From assembly GCA_048615375.1 (NCBI GenBank), contig JBMCLJ010000005.1, positions 1-31,527 of the forward strand: DNA of 31,527 nucleotides. Reading direction: 5' to 3'. Below the pieces are notes generated by a model. The model saw nothing but the letters and a program-made list of their open reading frames with translations, ran no database searches and had not been told where the DNA came from. This DNA is from JBMCLJ01 sp048615375 (GTDB taxonomy: Bacteria > Patescibacteriota > Dojkabacteria > JAOAGR01). Position numbers and translations under genes: made by a program. Of this stretch, positions 7,555 to 12,635 are shown in pieces (position 1 is the stretch's first letter; each line of letters begins with the position of its first letter).

Positions 7555-8199
7555 CTACTTTTTCCTAACAATATCAAGCGACGTATAGATCAGTCTCATA
7601 CTCACTAACCATGCCAGTCCCGAAATATATCCGCCAAGTACATCCGTTGGATAGTGTACTCCTAAATATACCCTACTTGTCCCTATAAGCACTATGAGAA
7701 CCAAAAATAGTATTAATAGCACGTATTTCAAATAGCGATTAACTGAAAGATGGGATACTATCGCGATACATATCCCATAAAAAATCATACTGTTCATCGC
7801 GTGTCCACTGGGAAAACTATATTGAGGAACAAAAAATAGCGCAGTAATGTCAGGACGCGGTCTACTGAAAATATTTTTTAAAAGTAAGGTAACAAAATAC
7901 CCGAGCGCCACCGTAATAAAAATATACAAGCCGTGAAAAAAATCTCTTCTGAGAACAAACACAGCGATCACCAAAAACACTGAAAAGACAAGATATTCAT
8001 TGCCAAAACCAGTAATAAAGATAAAAACATCAGTCAGGTTACTAGTTCGCAATTCAGCGATCTGCTTGAGCTGATACGACTCAAAGGCTACAACCTCCTG
8101 CACTGTTGTAAGCAGATAGACAAAGATAAAAAATGCTACCAACACAATCAAATAAATAAGATACGTTCTGGATATGGATTTTAAAATATGTGCTCCCAC
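7555..8199 (-). CDS. PAP2-family membrane phosphatase
   Basis: A 214-residue integral membrane lipid phosphatase of the PAP2 family, related to BacA-independent undecaprenyl-diphosphate phosphatases (PgpB/YbjG type) that recycle the wall carrier lipid. All three catalytic motifs are intact: K108 to RPRP at 113-116, PSGH at 130-133, and SRVYLGVHYPTD at 175-186 with the nucleophile His182. About five to six hydrophobic helices are visible, the first at 13-33. The start is GTG at 8199. A TATAAT (8227-8232, minus strand) lies upstream in the short divergent region shared with the DUF4342 gene. Whether the substrate is undecaprenyl diphosphate or phosphatidate cannot be read from the sequence. Confidence 0.9.
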   Translation of the reverse strand: MGAHILKSISRTYLIYLIVLVAFFIFVYLLTTVQEVVAFESYQLKQIAELRTSNLTDVFIFITGFGNEYLVFSVFLVIAVFVLRRDFFHGLYIFITVALGYFVTLLLKNIFSRPRPDITALFFVPQYSFPSGHAMNSMIFYGICIAIVSHLSVNRYLKYVLLILFLVLIVLIGTSRVYLGVHYPTDVLGGYISGLAWLVSMRLIYTSLDIVRKK

Positions 8200-8279
8200 A
8201 GGGTTGATATTGGATAAAATAGCTACATTATACTACAATACAAACGTTAAGTAATAGATAACTACTAAGTTATAAACAT

Positions 8280-8681
8280 ATGGAACGAGAAAACACAACA
8301 AAAACTCAAGAAAAAGTAAACGAAGCGACTGGTAAAGCGAAATCCAAAACAAGCCAGGCAAAAGAAACTGCCAGGAAGGCTACAAGCAAAACCCAATCTA
8401 CCGCAGCATCCGCGAAACGCAAAGTAGACGAATTCCGCAAAAGCCCACGGGTAGAAGAAATCAAAGTCAAAGGAAAAAATCTGGTAGGTAAGACCAAAGA
8501 TCTGGTAAAAGAGGGTAATGTAAGAAGCTTAACGATTAAAAGCAAAGAAGGTAAAACATTACTTAATGTACCACTTACAATAGGACTTGCCGGTATTGTA
8601 TTAGCACCAACCCTGTCTGCTGTCGCTGTTATAGCGTCTCTGGTAACGGAATGTTCAATTGTTGTCGAAAGAAGAAGCTAA
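8280..8681 (+). CDS. DUF4342 domain protein with Lys/Ala-rich N-terminal tail
   Basis: 133 residues in two parts. Residues 1-55 are low-complexity and very basic (Lys, Ala, Thr, Ser, Gln; segments such as KAKSKTSQAKETARKATSK), like LEA or histone H1-type tails. Residues 56-130 match DUF4342: VEEIKVKGKNLVGKTKDLV, then EGNVRSLTIKSKEGKTLLNV and PLTIGLAGIVLAP, a hydrophobic segment ending at a VVER-like terminus. DUF4342 proteins in Firmicutes usually have a UBA-like N-terminus, and here a basic tail replaces it. Function is unknown. A membrane-associated protein with a nucleic-acid-binding tail is one possibility. The 3' end overlaps the convergent ClbS-like gene by 27 nt. Confidence 0.75.
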   Translation: MERENTTKTQEKVNEATGKAKSKTSQAKETARKATSKTQSTAASAKRKVDEFRKSPRVEEIKVKGKNLVGKTKDLVKEGNVRSLTIKSKEGKTLLNVPLTIGLAGIVLAPTLSAVAVIASLVTECSIVVERRS

Positions 8682-9188
8682 CGCTGACTTGAATCCTGCC
8701 TTCGACCATTTGTTAATAAGCTTATACGCCCAATCATAATGGCTACTGGTAGCGGAAATTAAGTAAGCACCAAGAGAGCTCGATCCAGTCCAGGAATATA
8801 ATTTTTTGGTAAAGAGCTCTTCGTTTGAATGCCTTTCGATTACAGCGGTTACTGATTGATGAGATTCTTTTAAACCAGCAAGCACGTCTTCAAAAATATC
8901 GTCCTTGTGTTCTCGATATAATTTATCGTTTAGCTCGGGAGTTGTTTTCCATGTGTACCCCTCTGGAAGAAAACGTGGATTCAATCCACTCATTCCAGAC
9001 TCATGCCACTTCAGTGTCATCTTATGCCAGGAACTGAGGTGAGCAAGTATGTCCTTAACCGACCACGCTTCACACACACCAGGTTGAGCAGTATTGTGTT
9101 GCGGAACGCTCTCAATCAAATTAAGCAGTTGTTCATAGTTCTGCTGACTACTTTGTAGTAATTCTTCTTTATTCTTTGCTCGCACCAT
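8655..9188 (-). CDS. ClbS/DfsB family four-helix bundle protein (DinB-like)
   Basis: 177 residues with the ClbS/DfsB (DUF1706) pattern: an N-terminal helix KNKEELLQSSQQNYEQLLNL, the motif CEAWSVKDILAHLSSWH, and a WKTTPELNDKLYREHKDD-type loop followed by helix AGLKESHQSV. The C-terminus includes SSHYDWAYKLINKW. ClbS is a cyclopropane hydrolase protecting colibactin producers. Most homologues, including those in non-producers, have unknown substrates. The start at 9188 (MVRAKNKEE) gives the family's N-terminus; the longer frame to 9263 would run into the promoter of the tRNA locus. It overlaps the DUF4342 gene tail to tail. Confidence 0.82.
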   Translation of the reverse strand: MVRAKNKEELLQSSQQNYEQLLNLIESVPQHNTAQPGVCEAWSVKDILAHLSSWHKMTLKWHESGMSGLNPRFLPEGYTWKTTPELNDKLYREHKDDIFEDVLAGLKESHQSVTAVIERHSNEELFTKKLYSWTGSSSLGAYLISATSSHYDWAYKLINKWSKAGFKSALASSFDNN

Positions 9189-9228
9189 AGATACATCATG
9201 ATACCAAACTTTGATGAAGAATAAATTG

Positions 9229-9258
9229 TTGCCAATGTATATATCATTGTCATATAAT
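9229..9258 (+). promoter_or_regulatory. Promoter of the permuted-tRNA locus
   Basis: TTGCCA (9229-9234), an 18-nt spacer and a perfect TATAAT (9253-9258) on the plus strand. No plus-strand gene follows for over 460 nt, so this promoter most likely drives an RNA starting near 9265. It closely resembles the valS promoter (TTGCCT, 18 nt, TATAAT) in this window. Confidence 0.65.
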
Positions 9259-9367
9259 CTCAACTGGGTAATGAGTTTTACGCAAGCAGTTCAGTATACT
9301 GCGCCGGTATACGGATCTCTTTTTACGAGATTGATTCGGATGTTCCGAAGCTTGTTGTCCACCAAAA

Positions 9368-9442
9368 ATATGTGGGTTCGAGTCCCATGTCTGACTAGTA
9401 CTCAGATTAGTTCAATGGTAGAACACTCGCCTGTTAAGCGAT
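9368..9442 (+). tRNA. Permuted tRNA-Asn(GUU)-like sequence: 3' half precedes 5' half
   Basis: Upstream piece: T-stem GTGGG (9372-9376), loop TTCGAGT, stem CCCAT (9384-9388), then acceptor 3' strand GTCTGAC (9389-9395) and T. After four further nucleotides comes the other piece: acceptor 5' strand CTCAGAT (9401-9407), TA, D-arm GTTC-AATGGTA-GAAC, A, and anticodon arm CTCGC-CTGTTAA-GCGAT with anticodon GTT at 9433-9435. The two acceptor strands pair at six of seven positions (one G-U; C1-C72 is mismatched). The anticodon stem also has one terminal mismatch. Neither half has a partner in the usual order: no matching T-arm follows and no D-arm precedes. CCA is not encoded. The break would lie in the variable loop. 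Either it is a circularly permuted or two-piece tRNA, or it is a rearranged relic. Confidence 0.6.
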
Positions 9443-9660
9443 TTTTTAAAGAAGCTTGTCAGGTGCACATGGACAGAAACGTGGATACCTTGAAGCCGTC
9501 GGGCTGAGAGGTTGAAACGTTTCAACAGAATCGTAGTTCTGCATTGGAGAGGATACCGTTAAACTCAGGTATTTTGAGTGCCAGGCTTTGTACTTCTGCG
9601 AAAGCAGGAATACAAGCTCAACACGAGAGGTACTTCAGGTTAACTCAATCTCTGATCCAC
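9443..9660 (+). ncRNA. Hairpin-rich non-coding RNA downstream of the tRNA half
   Basis: No coding frame is credible, but local hairpins are dense. CCTGTTAAGC (9430-9439) pairs with GCTTGTCAGG (9454-9463). AGCC-gtcg-GGCT (9493-9504) lies inside ACCT/AGGT. GTTGAAACGTTTCAAC (9511-9526) is a perfect 16-nt palindrome, and CAGAA-tcgtag-TTCTG (9526-9541) follows. Finally there is a long stem, GCTTTGTA..TTCTGC / GCAGGA..TACAAGC, closed by a GAAA tetraloop (9585-9617). GAGAGG occurs three times (about 9506, 9547, 9625). The upstream promoter and the tRNA halves suggest one transcript. I could not match it to tmRNA, RNase P RNA or a group I intron core. Confidence 0.4.
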
Positions 9661-9712
9661 TGTTATTCTGTCGTCCAAACGCACCTGCAAGCTTCAAAAT
9701 ATAGTATTCGAA

Positions 9713-9718
9713 GATAAT
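9713..9718 (+). promoter_or_regulatory. Candidate -10 box of the slipin gene
   Basis: GATAAT, followed by AACGCT and the ATG at 9725: exactly 6 nt, like the other near-start boxes. No SD precedes the ATG, so a leaderless mRNA is likely. Confidence 0.35.
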
Positions 9719-9724
9719 AACGCT

Positions 9725-10855
9725 ATGTTTACAAAAATTATAGTAAAAGAAAACGAACGAGTCATAATGCTGAGAAACGGTCAATTTGCCGAAATTCTCC
9801 GCCCAGGTAAACATACATTCTTTGATCTTTCAAACTCGTTACAGTTTGAAACACACATACTTGCTAATCAGAAAATTATCAGCGCGTACATTGACGCCAT
9901 TACGCGATCTTATTCTCAGTATGTTCAGGAATCGGTAATTACGATTCAACCAGATGAAGGACATGTTGGCATTGTATTCATTAATGGGAAAATCGTTGAA
10001 CTGGTAACTCCTGGCATGGTATCCCACTACTGGAAAGAGGCAGGAGAGCTTAACGTGGAATACATCCAAACTTCAGACGAACATATGCTTGTTCCCGAAA
10101 ATATGCACGCGGCTTGTAAAGAATTTGGGTTCCTTAACCCGAATATTATGGAGCAAATCAATGTCCCCGAAGAGCACAAGGGACTTCTCTATGTAAATAA
10201 CGCGTACCATTCTACTCTTGAGCATGGAATTTACTTTATCTGGACAGTGGGAAGGACTGTTGAGCTCAAGCTGATTGACACACGTTTTCTTGAGCTTGAA
10301 ATAAGCGGTCAGGAAGTACTCACAAAAGATCGAGTAACAATACGAGTAAACCTTGTCTGTTACTACATGATTCACGATGCAATGAAAGTAGTGAAAGAAA
10401 TTGGCGATTACTACTCATTTGTATACAAGCACTTGCAGTTTGCCTTGAGAAAGGCGGTGGAATCACGTACTCTTGATGAAGTACTTGATAGTAAGTCGTC
10501 ACTCGACCAGGAAGTATTGAAAGAAATTTCTGAAGCAGTTGGCGAACACGGAATAAAAATACAGGAAACATCTGTTAAAGACATAATCCTTCCTGGAGAA
10601 ATGCGGGAAATTCTCAATCAGGTGATCCAGGCAGAAAAAGCAGCGCAGGCAAACCTCATCAAGCGAAGAGAAGAAACCGCGGCCACCCGTTCACTCTTGA
10701 ACACTGCAAAGCTGATGGATGACCATCCTATGCTACTCAGATTAAAAGAAATCGAAGCGGTAGAAAGTATATTGCAAAAAGTAGAGAATCTATCAATCTT
10801 TGGAGGCACTGACGATTTGATAGGCAAAATACTGAGTTCATCTCCAAAAAAATAA
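9725..10855 (+). CDS. Slipin/SPFH (band 7, stomatin-like) protein
   Basis: A 376-residue SPFH-domain protein. The family forms oligomeric membrane-microdomain scaffolds and often regulates proteases or lipids. The band 7 core is at about 130-300: VPEEHKGLLYVNNAY, GIYFIWTVGRTVELKLIDTR, LTKDRVTIRVNLVCYYMI, and ALRKAVESRTLDEVL with the downstream KIQETSVKDIILPGEMREIL. A helical segment, VIQAEKAAQANLIKRREETAATRSLL, follows, as in slipins. The first 110 residues hold an extra, divergent repeat of the N-terminal part. There is no transmembrane helix, unlike stomatin, so membrane attachment would be peripheral. The next gene, a patatin-like lipase, is 58 nt downstream but appears to have its own promoter. 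Confidence 0.88.
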   Translation: MFTKIIVKENERVIMLRNGQFAEILRPGKHTFFDLSNSLQFETHILANQKIISAYIDAITRSYSQYVQESVITIQPDEGHVGIVFINGKIVELVTPGMVSHYWKEAGELNVEYIQTSDEHMLVPENMHAACKEFGFLNPNIMEQINVPEEHKGLLYVNNAYHSTLEHGIYFIWTVGRTVELKLIDTRFLELEISGQEVLTKDRVTIRVNLVCYYMIHDAMKVVKEIGDYYSFVYKHLQFALRKAVESRTLDEVLDSKSSLDQEVLKEISEAVGEHGIKIQETSVKDIILPGEMREILNQVIQAEKAAQANLIKRREETAATRSLLNTAKLMDDHPMLLRLKEIEAVESILQKVENLSIFGGTDDLIGKILSSSPKK

Positions 10856-10901
10856 GCTCTGGTACATCCCCTCTATATATTTCCCTTCGAAGTTATTTTG
10901 C

Positions 10902-10907
10902 TACAAT
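10902..10907 (+). promoter_or_regulatory. Extended -10 box of the patatin gene
   Basis: TTGCTACAAT: a TACAAT preceded by TG and one base (extended -10), then GAAGGT (6 nt) and the ATG at 10914. The surrounding TTATTTTGCTAnnATG recurs almost unchanged before the M20 gene (28466-28482). Confidence 0.5.
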
Positions 10908-10913
10908 GAAGGT

Positions 10914-11903
10914 ATGAATGTTGTTAAAGTGCTATCTATCGATGGAGGAGGAATAAGAGGGATAATACCTGCTTTACTGCTTTCAGAAATTGAACGGCTA
11001 ACAGGAAAATATATAGCTGACCTTTTTGACCTCATCGTTGGGACCTCGACCGGAGCAGTCCTGACCCTGGGACTCACCAAACCGGATGATAACCTCAGTC
11101 CGGTGTATAGAGCTTCAGATCTCATGAGGTTTTATGAACAGGACGGAGCGTACATATTTTCTAAAACACTCTGGAGAAACCTCCGTACCGCCTGGGGCTT
11201 AGCCGATGAACGTTATAATGACGCGCGTCTTGAAGAGGTTCTGGAAAAATATTTTGGTACTACAACACTTAAAGACTCTTTGGCGGATGTAGTCATAACA
11301 GCGTATGAAATAGAGCGAAGATTTCCGTTTTTTTTCAAAAGTCGAAAATCTAAATTTGCGAGAAACTATAACTTTCTCATGAAAGATATAGTACGCGCCT
11401 CAACTGCTGCTCCAACGTATTTTGAACCTAAAAAAATTCCAACTGAAGATAGTAGTGAATATTTCTCGCTTATTGATGGTGGCGTTTTCGCGAATAACCC
11501 AGCTATGTGCGGGTATGTTGAAGCGTTAACAATTTTTCCTGAAGCGAAAAGTGTTTTACTTGTTTCGCTGGGAACAGGTCATCAAACCAGGAGTATTATG
11601 CACGAAAATGCGAAAGGCTGGGGACTGGCTCAGTGGGCAGTACCTATACTTGATACTGTTTTTGACGGCATAAGCGATACAGTTGATTACCAACTCAAGC
11701 AGATTCTTGATGATTACAACGGTATGCAAATGTATTTCAGATTTCAACCTACTCTGGAAGAAGTTAACCAAAGTCTCGATGACGCGTCACCTGAAAATAT
11801 CAGGAAGCTTAAGTTACTAGCAGAAACGCTTGTCCGTGAAAGACAAAGAGATATCCAGACACTCTCGGAAATGCTGCTCTTGTTTTCCCAACCCAGTACG
11901 TAA
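10914..11903 (+). CDS. Patatin-like phospholipase
   Basis: A 329-residue serine lipid acyl hydrolase. It has the full patatin signature: the oxyanion motif DGGGIRG at residues 9-15, nucleophile elbow GTSTG about residue 43-47, and the catalytic Asp in LIDGGVFANNP at about 190. FFFKSRKSKFARNYNFLM and VRASTAAPTYFEP are also typical of the bacterial patatin branch that includes CBASS effector CapV. No cyclase (CD-NTase) gene lies in the window, so a CBASS role is not supported. The protein has no signal peptide and would act on the inner face of the membrane. The closest neighbour is the SPFH protein upstream, and a lipid-domain partnership is possible but unproven. Confidence 0.9.
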   Translation: MNVVKVLSIDGGGIRGIIPALLLSEIERLTGKYIADLFDLIVGTSTGAVLTLGLTKPDDNLSPVYRASDLMRFYEQDGAYIFSKTLWRNLRTAWGLADERYNDARLEEVLEKYFGTTTLKDSLADVVITAYEIERRFPFFFKSRKSKFARNYNFLMKDIVRASTAAPTYFEPKKIPTEDSSEYFSLIDGGVFANNPAMCGYVEALTIFPEAKSVLLVSLGTGHQTRSIMHENAKGWGLAQWAVPILDTVFDGISDTVDYQLKQILDDYNGMQMYFRFQPTLEEVNQSLDDASPENIRKLKLLAETLVRERQRDIQTLSEMLLLFSQPST

Positions 11904-11989
11904 ATGAACAACTTATTTTCCGGCTAATTTACTATACTTTTTTATTTACGTGCGGATATCGTAATTTCTTACTACAAACCCCTTGCATA

Positions 11990-12012
11990 TATAATACAAG
12001 AAAGGAGGTGAT
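11990..12012 (+). promoter_or_regulatory. -10 box and strong Shine-Dalgarno of the GlsB-like gene
   Basis: TATAAT (11990-11995), then AAAGGAGGTGAT (12001-12012), nearly the full anti-SD complement, 5 nt before the ATG at 12018. This is the strongest SD in the window and contrasts with the SD-less genes around it. The spacing would place the mRNA start inside or just before the SD, so a more upstream promoter is also possible. Confidence 0.5.
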
Positions 12013-12017
12013 ATAAT

Positions 12018-12293
12018 ATGTCATTATTACTATGGATTATTGTAGGTGGAGTCGCAGGGTGGCTAGCAAGTGTCATTCTTGGCGCTAACGAAAGAATGGG
12101 AATATTTGCTAATATCATAGTTGGTATGATTGGCTCATTAATTGGAGGAATTATAGTAACTCTAATTTCTGAAGGTGAGCTGGCGTTAAGTACGGAGTTT
12201 ACAAATCTAAGCATCGCGAGCTTATTAGTATCGCTGCTTGGAGCAATTATACTAATCGGAATTATAAGAGGAGTACGTAAAGCGTCTCACTAA
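12018..12293 (+). CDS. GlsB/YeaQ/YmgE family membrane protein
   Basis: A 91-residue protein with three hydrophobic helices. It begins LLLWIIVGGVAGWLAS, then has a Gly-rich second helix IIVGMIGSLIGGIIV and a third, SLLVSLLGAIILIGI, followed by a basic tail. This is the pattern of the transglycosylase-associated (PF04226) family, small stress-linked inner-membrane proteins of unknown biochemical role. The gene has a strong SD, and an intrinsic terminator lies 22 nt after the stop, so it appears to be a well-expressed single-gene unit. Confidence 0.88.
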   Translation: MSLLLWIIVGGVAGWLASVILGANERMGIFANIIVGMIGSLIGGIIVTLISEGELALSTEFTNLSIASLLVSLLGAIILIGIIRGVRKASH

Positions 12294-12314
12294 ATTGAAG
12301 TAATTGATTGATAT

Positions 12315-12345
12315 AAAGGCTCACAACATAGTGAGCCTTTATTAT
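12315..12345 (+). terminator. Intrinsic terminator after the GlsB-like gene
   Basis: Perfect 10-bp stem AAAGGCTCAC / GTGAGCCTTT with loop AACATA, followed by TTTATTATT (partly within the stem). The tail overlaps the -35 of the valS promoter. Confidence 0.9.
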
Positions 12346-12374
12346 TGCCTAAATTTTACAAAAAGATATATAAT
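12345..12374 (+). promoter_or_regulatory. valS promoter
   Basis: TTGCCT (12345-12350), 18-nt spacer, perfect TATAAT (12369-12374). Transcription would begin near 12381, at the 5' edge of the T-box-like leader. Confidence 0.6.
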
Positions 12375-12380
12375 ACATCA

Positions 12381-12606
12381 GAAAAATCCTATCCGATGGA
12401 CTGTGTCACCATCGGGGAGCCGGAAGAACCCAGGTTAGAAGCAACACTGGAAGTAGAATCGGACGGGTAAGCCCGTAAACGCTGTAAAAAGTCTTTGTGA
12501 AAAAAGAGATCTTTTTCTCACAAAGAGAAGCAGGACGGTATCGAAATCAAATCAAAATTTCCCTGCATTACACTATCAAACTGGTAGTGCAATGCGGGGA
12601 TTTTTT
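12381..12606 (+). promoter_or_regulatory. Compact T-box-like leader of valS with terminator/antiterminator
   Basis: Elements in order: a short stem CCGATGG / CCATCGG (12393-12399, 12409-12415) whose 9-nt loop ACTGTGTCA contains the valine codon GUC followed by A; the T-box-typical AGTAGAATCGG and hairpin ACGGG-taag-CCCGT (12463-12476); a stem CTTTGTGA / TCACAAAG (12493-12525); and an antiterminator. In the antiterminator GCAGG (12530-12534) pairs with CCTGC (12562-12566), and GAAAT (12543-12547) pairs with ATTTC (12557-12561). The bulge ACGGTATC is on one side only and corresponds to the UGGNACC bulge of T-boxes. The alternative fold is a 16-bp terminator (12560-12600) with six Ts. T-boxes sense uncharged tRNA. 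Here the likely ligand is tRNA-Val(GAC). The C in place of the first bulge U is unusual. Confidence 0.75.
12560..12606 (+). terminator. Intrinsic terminator of the valS attenuator
   Basis: TCCCTGCATTACACTA (12560-12575) pairs with TAGTGCAATGCGGGGA (12585-12600), with one A-C mismatch and one G-U pair, followed by TTTTTT (12601-12606). Its 5' strand is shared with the antiterminator, so the two folds exclude each other. Confidence 0.88.
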
Positions 12607-12635
12607 ATTGCTTATATCTAACAAAGTTAACAACA

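Noticed and set aside
9292..9310. GTATAC...GTATAC hairpin as a terminator upstream of the tRNA halves
   Set aside because: GTATAC is self-complementary, the stem is short and AT-rich, and no T-run follows directly.
9211..9507. 98-residue plus-strand ORF across the tRNA locus
   Set aside because: It runs through both tRNA halves, has no SD, and its translation shows no protein-like pattern. It is a chance frame.
9300..9560. Long-range pairs between the two flanks (CGGTAT/ATACCG, TGTCCA/TGGACA)
   Set aside because: By rough count several 6-mer complements are expected by chance between about 100 and 280 nt, so these are not evidence on their own.
9265..9660. tmRNA (including the permuted two-piece form) as identity of the tRNA-like locus
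   Set aside because: The D-arm and seven-base anticodon loop are those of a real tRNA, the tmRNA 5' D-loop consensus is absent, and no tag ORF ending in an Ala-Ala-stop pattern was found.
9436..9660. Ordinary tRNA-Asn interrupted by a group I intron with its 3' exon downstream
   Set aside because: No GCGAG plus T-arm is found downstream. The nearest candidates (ACACGAGAGG, TCTCTGATCCA) lack a T-loop and do not pair with the acceptor strand. The P7 core was not found.
10914..11903. CBASS defence system based on the patatin gene
   Set aside because: No CD-NTase, Cap2/Cap3 or other signalling partner is encoded nearby.
12392..12463. TCCGAT pairing with distal ATCGGA as the base of a large T-box Stem I
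   Set aside because: The local CCGATGG/CCATCGG hairpin is stronger and uses the same bases; the distal pair is kept only as an alternative.
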